A stretch of DNA of 64,000 nucleotides, from contig OU015490.1 in the NCBI GenBank assembly GCA_907164885.2, positions 19,380,613-19,444,612 on the forward strand, in the 5' to 3' direction. Shown piece after piece: positions 42,249 to 53,858 of this stretch (the stretch's first letter is position 1; every line of letters starts with the position of its first letter). Made by a program: the position numbers and the translations under genes. This stretch comes from Dolomedes plantarius (lineage: Eukaryota; Arthropoda; Arachnida; Araneae; Dolomedidae). A model generated the notes under the pieces. That model had not been told where the DNA came from and did no database searches. It worked only from the letters and a program-made list of their open reading frames with translations.

Positions 42249-42490
42249 TGCCCGTATCACACTAAAGATTTAGCACAAGCTTTTAGCGCAACTGTTTCAC
42301 TAAACCTGTTTTACCTGCAACTGTTGCACTAAAATACTGTGTGATAGAGTGTTTTTCTATGAATCTTTAACTGCAACTTTTCCCATTCTACATGGGAAAA
42401 GTTTCACGAAAAGCTTGTGTTGCACATAATTGTCCAATAGCAGGGCAGGTTTTTGGCTCACGTGACTCGCGATCGAGCAAGGAATAAAAT

Positions 42491-44024
42491 ATGGCCGCCA
42501 ACACGGATCCGTGGACTGAAGAAGAAATTTTAAATTATTTCATCGACGAAGTTACAATTCGTGAAATCTGTGGAACCACAGTCATTACTATTACAAGAAA
42601 AGGACGTTAAAGCGGTTGACTTGTAAAGAGATAGGGGAGATAATGAGTGAGAAATGGCCTCATTACCAATCTTCTTTTACTAGCGGTAAGTAAGATTTTG
42701 CATGTCTTTTATACATTTCTTATCCGTAACAACTTAATAATTATTTATAGTATTGCCACGTTTGATATAATTTCAAAATAATTCTATTTAATTGTGGATC
42801 TTTCGGAACTTTTCGGATCATTGATATGGATTCATATCAATTGTCATTTTTATCGCCAACTTCGCCAATGTTTGTCAACAGAAATAATCTTCGTGCATAG
42901 GATATTGCACTGAAACAAGTTACAATTTTTTTTTCTGTATTCGGAAAACAATCAATCAGAATTTTTAATCATGTAGTAATAACTTCTTATTTAACAAAGT
43001 TAATTGTATTGAAAGCCATTAATAGTCTACCCTGCTTTATCATTATTGTTCAATAATGCAAGAGATATTTTTAATGCTAAGATTTTAAGTATTGTGGTTG
43101 CATTGATTTACTGTACTGACACTAGTATTTATTGTAAGCTAAATTTACGAACTTATGGATCACTTATGATAGTAAACATTCAGTTTACATGCAACTGAAT
43201 AACAACAATAATAACACTTACATTTTTGTTTAAATTTTTGAACAAAAAATAAATAAATTTCATTTTGTGTTTAAAGTTTTGTTAAAGAAATAAAACATTC
43301 TTAAAATTTGAGAGTTTTATAATTTGTGTTTTGAAAGAGAAAAATGTTTAACTTAAAATTTTGTTACGAGTGCTTTAAAAAAAAGAAAAAAAATATTTTA
43401 TTTATAATTATATATATAAAATTAAGTACTATTTTATATTAGAATAATGTTTTATATTAGTTTATATATAATGTGTAATATGTATTGGTGTTTAAGTTGT
43501 ATTAAATCTGTAAATATTTATCATCAGCAATAAGTTGACAATTTTGAAAATATTGGATATATATCAAAATATCGGATATTTTCGATATTTTGGAACCCTG
43601 ATCACAGCTCTCATTTTTTAATTTATTATTACATTTCAATATTCCATTTTAATGTCTATTTTTTACAGGATACAGAAAATGAATTTGGGGAATTTACCCA
43701 AGAATCGGTTACTGCAGTCAATGAAAATGCAGTAATGAATAGCCCTCAGACCAATAAAAGGAAAGTGATGGAAACTTCATTAATTCCCCCTAAAAAAAAG
43801 GGGGGGGGGGAAGTGTGGATAAGCAAATATCCAGCACGTTGGAGCAAGTCAAGAAATTAATGGCATCTATAAATGAGGATAAAGACAATGTCGATGATGC
43901 CTTTTTTAATTATCTGAGATGTACATTTAAAAGTTTAAAAGATGTAAACTTAAAAGAAAAGGCAAGAGTTGAAATCCAAGGTGTTATCAATAAATATTGC
44001 ATGGCAGACTTGAATAATAAATAA
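42491..44024 (+). pseudogene. Harbinger second protein (Myb/SANT-like), two exons
   Basis: Exon 1 starts at ATG 42491 (MAANTDPWTEEEILNYFIDE), with a frame break near 42598 before RLTCKEIGEIMSEKWPHYQS, and a GCG-GTAAGT donor after 42685. Exon 2 starts at 43669 after TTTTTACAG (DTENEFGEF) and passes a G10 run (43801-43810) where the frame shifts. It continues as 43815-44024 (LEQVKKLMASINEDKDN, KARVEIQGVINKYC). Harbinger elements carry such a DNA-binding partner that helps the transposase enter the nucleus and bind ends. Divergent, so the assignment rests partly on position. Confidence 0.6.
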
Positions 44025-44745
44025 TTTTTTAATAATAATAAATAATTTTTTAAATAAATTTTTTACTTCATGTTTCATTTCATTGATTTCATTGACCATA
44101 ATTTAATTTTACAAATAGCTGGTATGTTGCATATGACTGGTATTTATAGGTATTTTGGCATTTGAAAAATATATAGCAGTAGCATACAGCTCAGATTCAA
44201 AAAATTATAATAACTGAGAAAAAGTAATAAGAAATTATTTTCCATTTATTTATTTATGATACTATTCCAAAATTTATTGATATATCTGAGAGTTAACCTT
44301 TTCGTAGATGTCCATTTTTTTAATATTGTGTTAGTATTTTATGTAATGTAATTATTCTAATATTTTGAATATGAGCTGTACTAAAATCTGAATGTAATTT
44401 ATCTGAATTTTTTTTTATTTCACACTTTTTTGTGCTAAGAATGTTGCTAGAAACTAATCTTTCCATTTGTACCACAAAAGATCAGATCCATATGGGTAAC
44501 CCAATTTATATGGGTACAGAAAAAAGAAATCAAATTATTTTGGTACTTGGCAAAGTTATGTTCTAACATAAAATAATAATGGTCGTTCTAACCCCTCTTT
44601 TGAGACTAAGTTTTCGTATGCTGTTTTCATAATTGAAACCAGTGTAGTTATTATTTACAAGTTATACAGAACAAAAAAATTTTCAATCTTAACTTTGAAC
44701 AAGGTACATTTATTAAAAATTCAATTCAATGTAAATTGCACATTT
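44025..44745. other. Spacer between the two Harbinger genes
   Basis: AT-rich, no coding seen. This is where the missing catalytic part of the transposase would lie; the deletion point is at or near 44746. Confidence 0.5.
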
Positions 44746-46552
44746 GCTCTTGCCATGGAACAGGTTCCACATTCTATTGAAGTCAGCAGCTAATGCTTTC
44801 CATTCAGTTTCATTACTGGGGCAATTTAGATAATCATCATTTAAAACTGTAAAAATTGCCTTGCATACTAGTGGCAAGATTCCAGAAATGGTGTTTTGAG
44901 CAATGCGAAAGTGAAAACTTAATGATTGCCACGTTTCACCTGAAAAATAAAGATAAATACTGTCAGTAAAGAATCAGACACAGGTAATGCTTAAAAGAAA
45001 AACATTTTAGCAATTCTCTTTTAATGATCCATAGGTGTATTTTTTCATCTAAAGATCTGTCATAGTAATTTTGTTCAAAACAGAATAGTACAGAAAACAT
45101 AAACAATAAAACATCAGTTTCTAATGTGCCTAACATGCCAAATCTAACATCTAATTACAGTAGGCTCTCTGTAATCGACACAGCTTGGGACCAATGCTAG
45201 TGTGGATTATAGGTCATTCTATTGTTTATGTTTTGAAAATTGTAAGTAAAACCAATCAACAGTTTTTTTTACAATTAATGACAAATTAAAATAACAGAAA
45301 TATTATAATAAATATTGTACAATGATTTTATTTGAATTTATTTAAATATACAATTAATGATTTTTAAAAAAATGTCACAATATATATTTTTACATGCTAG
45401 CTATTGAATTGTCAATGATTGGCATTGAAACTTAACATCAAATTTCAATGTTTACATCTGTTATGATGTGTGGATTATAGGTGCTTGCGAATTAAAGAGA
45501 GTCTACTATATTATATTAATTAACTATCAAATATAATATTTTCAATTTTTGCACAGTAAGCTCCCACATAATAAAATGTTTATTTTAATGCAAATACATT
45601 TGTCAATTTCATGATTATAGATTTTGTGTGACCAACTTGGTCACTTCTGGGGTAATTATCGATCAGCAACAAATTTGATTAAAATAGATTGCCATAATAT
45701 ATATTATATAAATCAAAGTATTAAAACCGAAATACACTAGAATATGTAAAAGTACATGTGTATGTTAGTATCGACCATATTTATACTACCTAAAATAATT
45801 AATCCTACTTATACTTTATTGTATGCGACTGTGTTTATATTCTACAGTCCTGCCCATCATATTCATTAAATCATGATAATGATAATCTTGTACTAGTCTT
45901 TAATATCAATATTAAGATTTAAAAAAAAAAAATGTTTATAAAAAGTCTATATCTTTACCTGTAGCTAAATATCTGAGAGTGAGTGCCAAACGTTCACCAG
46001 GAGGAATACTGTGTCTCATTTGTGTATTTCTTTTTTGTATCAAAGGTAATACTTTTTCAAGCAAATACTCAAAAGATGCTGTATCCATCCTAATCCACCT
46101 TCTATAGCCTTCAGTATCCTAGTATTAAAAAAATAAGATATGTTTAATTTTTCATAATTGTATTTCATGTATAGAAAATTTCTATGAGCAAGATATTACA
46201 GCAACCTTTTCAAACATTTCACTAAAACCAAACAGTTGGGGGAAAAAGAAATAATCCTCTTTTAGGGGACTTAAAGAAGGGTCAAATATTCTGCATAATA
46301 ATTCTATAAATATTATTTCTATAATAATTTATTAATTCTAGCAAAATTTGAAAGAAAATATCTTACCTGAAGTGCCAGTTCCCTCATCAAATTCTCATAA
46401 CATCCTAGTTTATTTCTTTTTTTTAACCATTCCCTTGTCCAAATTTTTCTTTCAGATTTTTTTCTTCTTGCAATTAATGCTGCTGTAAGGCAAATTATTT
46501 TAGCACATATCGTTTTTTTAGATGATATGCTCATAAAATTGGATGGAGCCAT
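44746..46552 (-). pseudogene. HARBI1-like transposase, N-terminal half, three exons
   Basis: Exon 1 46552-46367 (MAPSNFMSISSKK... ending RELALQ, phase 0), GTAAG donor. Exon 2 46118-45959 (DTEGYRRWIRMDTASFEYLL, PPGERLALTLRYLATG, phase 1). Exon 3 from 44939 (ETWQSLSFHFRIAQNTISG, LPLVCKAIFTVLNDDYLN, ADFNRMWNLFHG). Splice sites and phases agree. Harbinger transposases continue after this point with IGAIDGKH, the first catalytic Asp; here the frame runs into unrelated sequence and stops, so the DDE core is deleted. The N-terminal half looks undamaged. Confidence 0.85.
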
Positions 46553-46865
46553 GATTTGAATAGGTTATGTCCGAGTGAGCAATCGATTCGTAATACATGC
46601 GCTAAGAAATTTGTATGCTATGCCTAAAGCCTAATGGTCGATAACAGGATTGGTACGGTAACCCGTCCGCTTCGGTTTGCGAATCCGTTTGTCAAACTCC
46701 AGCAACCATTCACAGACACTCCGCGAGGAGAAATGCTTGACGAAAAGCTTAAAGTTTCACCAAATTCTTCAGTGTGATACGGGTTTTAAAGAATAAGAAC
46801 GGTCAAACCCTCAAGCGAATAGTAATAATCGGAAGCAGAACAGTAACAAAGCTAGCGTCGCGAAA

Positions 46866-49800
46866 ATGGATGAAAAGAATCCAAAGCTTAATGATAAAAC
46901 CGCAACATGCATGCATGTTAAAAATCAGAATTCTAGTAGACGTCGACACGTCGGCGAACACATAAACAAATGCGATGAGTATTCCAGCATGTTACGCGGA
47001 AACGACTCAACGAACTCTCAGTCATGTGTTTCAGTTGGTTCGATTCTGAATACTGACGATATGGGCAGCGATCAGTGTGCTTCAGTTTGTAAATCAAACA
47101 GACAGCTAAAAACCTCTTGCACATACAACTATAATGAATGTTTTTATATAGACAGCGGAGCCAGTCAGCATTTAGTCACCGACCTCAATCTATTTTCGGA
47201 CATAAATTTTAACACGGAACCTGTGAAAATCATCGTGGCAGATGGGAAATGTTTATTTTCGCAAGGAATCGGTACCGTTCATTTTCAGACAAAATTATGC
47301 GACGGAACCAGTCATGATATTAATTTAATAAATGCATATTTCTCACCTCAATTGGAATGTAATTTAATATCAACAAAAAGAATTACTGAAAAGGGTTTTT
47401 CAGTCATTTTCGAAGAAAACAAATGCTTTGTTGTGAAAAATAACATGGTGTATTTAGAAGCGATCTCGAATGACAATAGTATCTACAAAGTAATATTAAA
47501 CGAAAACATTTATCTAAACAAAATTCCAACGTTCGCTTTGAACTGTAGGCACGATAACTGTATAAATTTATGGCATAAACGCCTCGGGCACCGAAGCACA
47601 GATGCAATCAAGCAACTTGTGAGAGACAATCTCGCTGATGGCATCGCGCTCGATAGTTGTGAAAAGGAAATGAAATGTACACACTGTATTAAAAATAAAC
47701 TTTCAGAATTTCCTTATCCCAAAGAATCGAAATTTAGGGCTAAGAAATCTCTTGAGCTCGTTCATAGTGACCCGTGTGGACCAATACAAACCAAGACCGT
47801 TAGCGGGAAAAGTTATTTTCTTACCTTTGTAGATGATTTCTCTAGATTTACTATGATTTATATGACATGAGAATAAAGGTCATGATTTATCTGCTGACTA
47901 ACAAGAGTGAGGTCTGTTCTAAATTTAAAGAATATGTAGCAATGACTAAGAATAAATTCGGAAGAACACTTAAAACCCTCAGAAGTGACAATGGGGGTGA
48001 ATACATAGGAAAAGAAATAGAAGAATTCACTAAAAGTCAAGGAATTGAGCACCAATTGACCGTACCATATTCTCCGCAACAGAATTGTGTAGCGGAAAGA
48101 AAGAACAGGAGTATAATGGAAATGACACGATGCTTCTTATCAGAAGCAAATCTTCCTCAAAGATTCTGGGCAGAAGCAGTCATGACAGCAAACTATCTTC
48201 AGAACAGGTTGCCTACTAAAGCCAACAAGAAAACACCATTTGAACTGTGGACCGGCAGAAAACCGGACTTGTCCAACATCAGAGCTTTTGGATCCAAAGA
48301 AATCGCATACGTTCACAAAACCAAAAGGGGAAAATTAGATGAAAAAGCTGTTGAAGGAATCCTAATTGGCTACGATCACAGAAGCAAGGGATACCGGATC
48401 TATGTATCTGATAACCAAGTCATAATAAGCCGAACAGTCAAGTTTATCGAAAATACAAGTTGAGATAATGACGAAACTGCCATTCCTCTAGAAGAGAATA
48501 ATGACACCCAAGAAGAAATAGAAGAAGAGATACCTCAACAAGATTCCAATATTCCAAAGGAAGAATCTCTTGTACAACCAAGAAGATCTGAGAGAATGAA
48601 CAAAGGAAAACCACCAGAACGATATTCCTATCTTGCCAAAGGAGCAAAGAAGGAACCTGGAAGTTACAAAGACCTGGATTCTCTAAATCCTCCAGAAAAT
48701 AAGAAATGGATGGAAGCAATGGAGGAGGAAATAAAATCTCTTAAAAAAATAAAACATGGGATCTCGTACAGCTACCAAAAGATAAGAAACCCATAAACTG
48801 CAAGTGGACATTCAAAGCTAAATTAAATGACGAAGGAAAAATCGAACGCTACAAAGCCAGACACGTCGCCAAAGGTTACAGCCAAATATTCGGAACTGAT
48901 TACGATGAGACCTTTGCACCAGTTGTTAAACATACTACCATAAGAGCCTTCTTTGCAGCAGCGGTCTACCAAAACATGCACGTGAAACACGTAGACATCA
49001 AGACAGCTTTCTTACACGGAGACCTTAATGAAGAAATTTACATGCGACAGCCAGAAGGATATATAGAGCCTGGTCATGAGAATAAAGTTTGCAAGTTAAG
49101 AAAGACAATATATGGACTAAAACAGGCAGCTTGCGCCTGGAATTTTAAAATCACAGAAGTCTTACAGAAAAGCAACTTCAAGCAAAGCACATCAGACCCA
49201 TGTCTTTTTACGAAAAAGGATGAAGGCAAGAACATAATAATCATTCTATACGTTGACGATCTCCTAATTGCAAGTAAAGATGAAACTAAGATCGAACAAG
49301 TGATTGATATGCTGAGAGAAAACTTTGAAATCAAGAACTTAGGTGATATAAAACATTATCTTGGAATCAACATCCAAAGAAATCTTAATGGCACATTTGA
49401 TTTTAACCAAAAGACAAAAATTGAAGAATTACCGGAGAAATTTAATATGAAGGATGGTAAACCCACAAATATCCCAATGGAAACATCTTACTTGAAAACT
49501 GAAGATGATACGAACATTCTGACTGATAATGCAGAATATAGACAAGCTATTGGAGCTCTCCTTTATATCGCCACAGTATCAAGACCTAACATCGCGCTCG
49601 CCGTGAACATACTGAGCCGAAAGATTGAAGAACCGACCGAGAGAGATTGGAAAGCAGTTCAGAAAATCATCATGTATCTCAACACCACCAAGAACTTAAA
49701 TCTGGTGTACGATAACGAAAAGGCACCCGTCCTTACCTGCTACTCCGATGCTGATTGGGCTGGTGATAAATCAACAAGAAAATCTACAAGTGGAAACATC

Positions 49801-50206
49801 TTTCTCCTTGGTAATAACACAATATCATGGTTCTCCAAACGACAGAGCTGCATTGCACTATCAACAACAAAATCGGAATACATTGCTGCAGCAAACGCCG
49901 CACAAGAACTACAGTGGATACTGAATCTACTAAGACTTAGATCTTGAACAATGTCTACCAATCAAACTGTTTGTAGACAACAAATCTTGCATTGTGCTGA
50001 CACAATCTGCAAGGAACAATTCAAGAACCAAACATATAGACGTGAAATACCACTATATTAGACATTTACAAGAGCAGAATGTCTTGCAGGTAGATTTTTG
50101 CAGCAGCAAAGACATGATAGCCGATATCATGACAAATCCTCTTCCCAGACCCCAATGTATGAAAATAAGGGAAAAGCTAAATTTAATTTGTTCTCAAAAT
50201 TGCTAG
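46866..50206 (+). pseudogene. Copia pol: protease, integrase, RT, RNase H, with several frame breaks
   Basis: Protease FYIDSGASQHLV and GAG-pre-integrase LWHKRLGHRS (46866-47870). A short frameshift near 47870 leads into the integrase with RSDNGGEY and YSPQQNCVAERKN (to 48463), then an in-frame TGA. RT starts with WMEAMEEEIKSL and shifts at an A7 run (48743-48749). It continues through KARHVAKGYSQ, HVDIKTAFLHGDL, YGLKQAACAW and the catalytic YVDDLLIAS (about 49250). RNase H has CYSDADWAGDKSTRKSTSG. A shift near 49940 precedes the last block with KHIDVKYHYIR (49994-50206). All domains are present; at least four breaks prevent a single product. Confidence 0.92.
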
Positions 50207-50218
50207 ATTAAGGGGGGA

Positions 50219-50591
50219 TGTTGGGAATCATAAATTTCTGTTCTCTATGTAATCTAACAATTTCCTAGCAACCACCAGATGGCACTGGGAATAGGCTCTG
50301 TGTGGCTGTGTTTGTTTTGTTCACACGCACTTCCTTAATCATGTCTGTAGTAGCTAGTTGTATTAATGTCGTCCGTAGCAATAATTGTATAAATTTCGTG
50401 TTCATGTTTATTAAAGTAATTTAAAGTTTACCGATGGATTTAATTTGACTACTCAGTTAGTTTCACCGGCATTAGATGCTACAAGGAACATTTCTTCAAG
50501 AACTCTGTGTATCAACAGATACCAGGTAAGTGAACTTTTCACTACCACCTTTGTACGGAAGTTCATATTTGGAAGAAATAAAATCACAACA
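50219..50591 (+). repeat. Copia 3' LTR
   Basis: 373 bp, about 99% identical to the 5' LTR. Preceded by the purine tract at 50209-50218 and followed by the TSD CTCAC. Confidence 0.93.
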
Positions 50592-50918
50592 CTCACAAGT
50601 CCCGGTTGGCTACTGGCTGGTTGGATGAGCATTCCTCTGACTTCTCTGTCATGAATTGGCCACCTAGAAGCCCAGACTTAAATCCTATTGAGCATCTTTG
50701 GGATGTTTTGGAACAAGGCGTGAAAGGCCGTCACACAGCACCAAAGAACCTTACTGAATTATGGACAGCTTTAGCCAATATTTGGCAAGCCATTCCCGTG
50801 GAACGTTTCCAGAAACTTGTTGAATCTATGCCTCGTCGTGTGGCAGCCGTTATCAAGGCCAGAGGAGGCTCAACTCGTTACTAGGTAGGTATCTCTAATT
50901 CAGTGGCACTTCAGTGTA

Positions 50919-51148
50919 TATCAGTGCATCTGTGTTTGCTCACTTATAAAGGTGAATTTCCAAGGAGGCGGGGAAGGGGCGCTGAGTAAGTTTTTCTCTG
51001 AAAAGGGGACGGTAGGCTAGATAAGTTTGGGACTCCCTGGCTTAGAGAAAAAGGAGTGGGTCAAGACAGAACGTTTGCACCTATTGATGTTTTTGTGGCG
51101 CCATCTCTTGTTCAAAAATGCAACTAGTTTTCATTATAAATATAATAT
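50919..51148. other. hAT 3' sequence and short spacer
   Basis: From 50919 to 51039 it reads as the 3' UTR and end of the hAT relic. The remaining 109 bp up to the Gypsy LTR hold nothing recognisable. Confidence 0.45.
51025..51039. other. Right terminus of the hAT relic
   Basis: GTTTGGGACTCCCTG is the typical inverted end of ZBED5-type hAT elements (CAGGGAGTCCCAAAC on the other strand). It lies about 120 bp past the Tc1 right end; the sequence 50917-51024 plus 39720-39921 would then be the hAT 3' UTR. The matching left end is not seen. Confidence 0.55.
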
Positions 51149-51618
51149 TGTTACGAATTTTAGGAGTCTATTGTAATTTTGCCAAATATGAGAGTTATTG
51201 CCAAATTGGCGATGGATTTGGTGACTTATTTTGGTTATCGCCAAATGGTGATTATCGCCATTTGGCGATATGGTGCCAAATGGTCGCCAACCTTCTGGAC
51301 CTTTCGAGGAGGTTCTGGAACGTTCTAGCTGGCCGGTCGATAGAGGGCGCTTTGGAAATCAATAAAAATACCTGAGATTGACATTTAAAGTCAATGTTCT
51401 TTTCCGCTGAGACTTAAATGTATTGATAGCCCGCTAGGCGAGTATTGTACTGAAGACTCTGTTTTTAGAGTTTTCTGCTGTATAGAAGACAGTTGTTACG
51501 TGATTTCTGTATAAAATTTGTGTATGCGCCGGAAGAATTTACAGAATAATAAATTTTATTTTGTGTGCACTTTCTGAAGATAATTTGTTCAATCCCATCG
51601 AACCCAGAAAACGGAACA
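51149..51618 (+). repeat. 5' LTR of Gypsy element A
   Basis: Starts TGTTACGAATTTTAGG, ends AACGGAACA, 470 bp. It contains CTGTATAAAATTTG (near 51509) and AATAAATTTTATT (near 51547) in promoter and poly(A) positions. Its left part carries at least six copies of GCCAAAT/ATTTGGC motifs (51179-51292). It is followed after 3 nt by the PBS TGGTGTCAGGAGTGGGG (51622-51638). The other LTR is not in the window. Confidence 0.82.
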
Positions 51619-51648
51619 TTTTGGTGTCAGGAGTGGGGTAGGGATTGA

Positions 51649-51779
51649 ATGCCTAGTACAAGATCAATGGCTGATCAGACTGTTACCGCTCAAGATTCGG
51701 AAGATAAATTTCAACAGATGATTGCTGCTATGATGGCTATGCAAAACAACATTGCGACAGAGATAAAGAAAGAAGTATC
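51649..51779 (+). pseudogene. Gypsy element A gag N-terminus, cut by Gypsy element B
   Basis: ATG 11 nt after the PBS; 43 codons (MPSTRSMADQTVTAQDSED..., MMAMQNNIATEIKKEV), of the kind seen at the start of Gypsy gag. It is interrupted at 51780 by the LTR of element B. The last five bases, GTATC, would be the TSD; the partner copy lies beyond the window. Confidence 0.75.
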
Positions 51780-53150
51780 TGTCGTGGGGTACGACATATA
51801 AAAAAAAAGAAAATAGAAAAGGTGCAGAAAAACCAATTAACAAACGGGACGGAAAATGGAATAGTAAAATGACGCCAGACGATACGAGAAGAATGTCGTG
51901 GGGATACGATATGTTAGAAGTTCAAAAAGGGCAGACAACCCAATTAAAGCGGTCAGTCGGCGGTGCTATGAGAAAATTGGAATGGCAATTGATCAGACAA
52001 AAGAGCCGGATGAAGAGAAGAAATTGAAAGGAAACAATTAAGAGTCGAAACAGCGAAGGAAGACGTTGAGATGAAAAGGGAATTGTTGACAAAGAGAAGA
52101 GGACCCCACACATAGGAGATGTTCTGGGAAAACACATTTCCTAGAAAAATAGGAATGAGTCAAGGACGGGATTGTTCGAGTATAAAACGCCCCTCACTCT
52201 AAATGGTGGAAGGAATGATTAGGGGAGGAACAAGTTAAAGAATCAAAAGTGGAAGTATAAAGAAAAAGGTTGAACATGAGAGACGAATAAAAATGTAAAA
52301 GGCGGGGCGTTGAAAAAATAATAAAAAATAGAGAGAGTGAGAAAAAAAGAGGGATATCAGATTGATGGTGACTCTGAGAGTTGGCACCCAAAATAGAGAG
52401 TGGTAGCCTCGTAAGCGAGAAGGCAAAAGAATATATATGAGAGATGGCTACCCGACGTAGCGCATCGCTATAAGCCGGCAACTCAACGATGAAAGGAGCA
52501 TCAATGAGCAGCAGAACCGATATAGATTGCCTGAACCCCGCAAGCTAGCCTAGAGAATCCTCGGAGCCGACATAGATTGCCTGAACCCCGCAAGCTAGCA
52601 TAGAGAATCCTCGGAGCCGACATAGATTGCCTGAACCCCTGCAAGCTACCTATGAGATGATAAGAGGTGAGACTCGGAACCACGACGGAGTGCCTAACCC
52701 CCACCAGCAACGAATGGAGAACTGATCCGGCCGTTAGAGTCTGCCTATTCCTACGTTATTGAGCGAGTCCGAATAGAGACCCCAATAGATTCACCTGAAT
52801 ATGCCAGCCAAAGTCCACTTCTGCAGTCTGCAAAAATGGAGGTAACCATTTATTACCTATTGCCAAATTTCACGAGTTACCCGAGTCTTATATGATAGGC
52901 GGAAATTAAGGAATAATATAGATATATTGCGTACCGAAATGATATTAATTTAAATAAATGAAATAATATAGGCAAATAATACATTGATATAATGAGAATG
53001 TCTGTAAGTTCAAATTAATAAGAATATAATTGAATGTATACTAATATTTGTATTGTGTGAATAAATTAATGTATTGTTTAAAATCAGAGTAATGGTATCA
53101 TTGCCTACCACTATAACCAATCACGACCCACCCAAAGAAATCCTACAACA
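51780..53150 (+). repeat. Element B left LTR
   Basis: 1371 bp. ACATATAAAAAAAA lies near its start. Three tandem units of about 52 bp (CATAGATTGCCTGAACCCC...) lie at 52510-52660. Antisense ORFs in it are chance. Confidence 0.93.
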
Positions 53151-53171
53151 TAATGGTGCCTTTGACGAAAC

Positions 53172-53858
53172 AAATATGATTATTGCGGCTATGTAAAAAA
53201 CTAATTGGCAATGATACATATAATGCTATGACGATAAAATTAATACTCTGATTCGAATAATACATTGGTTTATCTGAATATTGAGTTAGGAGGATTGATG
53301 ATAAAAGAAAAGGGGTGTTTAAAAATTATAATTAATGGAATAGTTTGTGTTGAACAGTGTTGCTTAAAGAGAAAGTACTTAAATGTTGAGTAATTAAGAA
53401 TGCATAATGAGAAATAATGTGTAATGATTAATAAGAGTAATGAATAAGTTGTGAATTAGGAATAATTATTGAATATTGAATTAGATAATGTAATGAGTAA
53501 TAGGAGCATTGAATAATAAGTATTGAATGATGAATAAGCATTGAGTATTGAATGATATAGTGTAATGAATAATAAATGTATTGAATAAGTATTTAATGAA
53601 TTATAAGTATATTGAATGAATATTGAATGATTAATAGGTATTGATTATTGAGTGATATAATGCAATGAATAATAAGTGTAATGAGTAATAAGTGTTGAAT
53701 ATATTGTATATTGAATGATATAGTGAGGTATTAGGTATTATAATTGTGTGATAGGTAGTGAAAGTACGCAAGTTAGGATAAAATTGCAACAGTACGTTGA
53801 GAAAAATAAATAAAGTAGGATAGTTAATTTTAAGTTAGTATAAAAAAAAAGAGGGATA
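53172..53858 (+). repeat. Element B leader with AATGAATAAT-type low-complexity repeat
   Basis: Between PBS and gag. 53385-53745 is built almost wholly from short variants of TGAATAAT, TATTGAATGA and GTAATGAGTAAT, nearly free of C. The same tract is present in the second copy (62091-62450). Confidence 0.8.

Larger units (their letters stand above)
42249..46785. mobile_element. PIF/Harbinger DNA transposon inside Copia gag
   Basis: The terminal inverted repeats share CCCGTATCACACT (42251-42263 and complement 46771-46783, one mismatch) and a looser extension. The TSD is TTA (42246-42248 and 46786-46788): removing the element and one TTA restores the Copia gag frame exactly. Two genes converge: a Myb/SANT-like protein (+, left) and a HARBI1-like transposase (-, right). 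The transposase lacks its catalytic half, so the copy is not autonomous. Confidence 0.88.
41067..50591 (+). mobile_element. Ty1/Copia retrotransposon with a nested Harbinger element
   Basis: Two 373-bp LTRs (41067-41439 and 50219-50591; TGTTGGGAATC...AATCACAACA) differing at about three positions. Perfect 5-bp TSD CTCAC (41062-41066 and 50592-50596). A polypurine tract AAGGGGGGA precedes the right LTR. Internal order gag, protease, integrase, RT, RNase H on the plus strand. Net length without the Harbinger insert is about 5 kb, normal for Copia. Confidence 0.95.
40072..50884 (+). pseudogene. Tc1 DD36E transposase, interrupted twice
   Basis: ATG at 40072 (MGKLPDLD), then a 238-bp insert, then a frame from 40338 to 41066 and from 50597 to 50884. 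Helix-turn-helix: GHSISEIVRQLGFSRSTVSR, then a second HTH around TLAQITTQF. Catalytic residues: D in VAWSDESRF, D in FLQDNCTSH, E in SPDLNPIEHLW. Counting across the Copia insertion gives 36 residues between the second D and E, so the DD36E type rather than the common DD34E. No other stops are seen. Apart from the two insertions the frame is clean, so the element was recent when hit. Confidence 0.88.
39924..50916 (+). mobile_element. Tc1/mariner-superfamily element (DD36E), split by Copia
   Basis: Inverted ends CACTGAAGTGCCACTGAATT (39924 on) and its complement ending at 50916, flanked by TA (39922-39923 and 50917-50918). Without the Copia element, its 5-bp TSD and the 238-bp insert, the element is about 1.2 kb. 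It sits in the 3' noncoding part of a hAT relic. Confidence 0.92.

Noticed and set aside
52194..52710. Antisense ORFs in the element B LTR
   Set aside because: Compositional by-products of the LTR, with no domain; same set recurs in the middle LTR.
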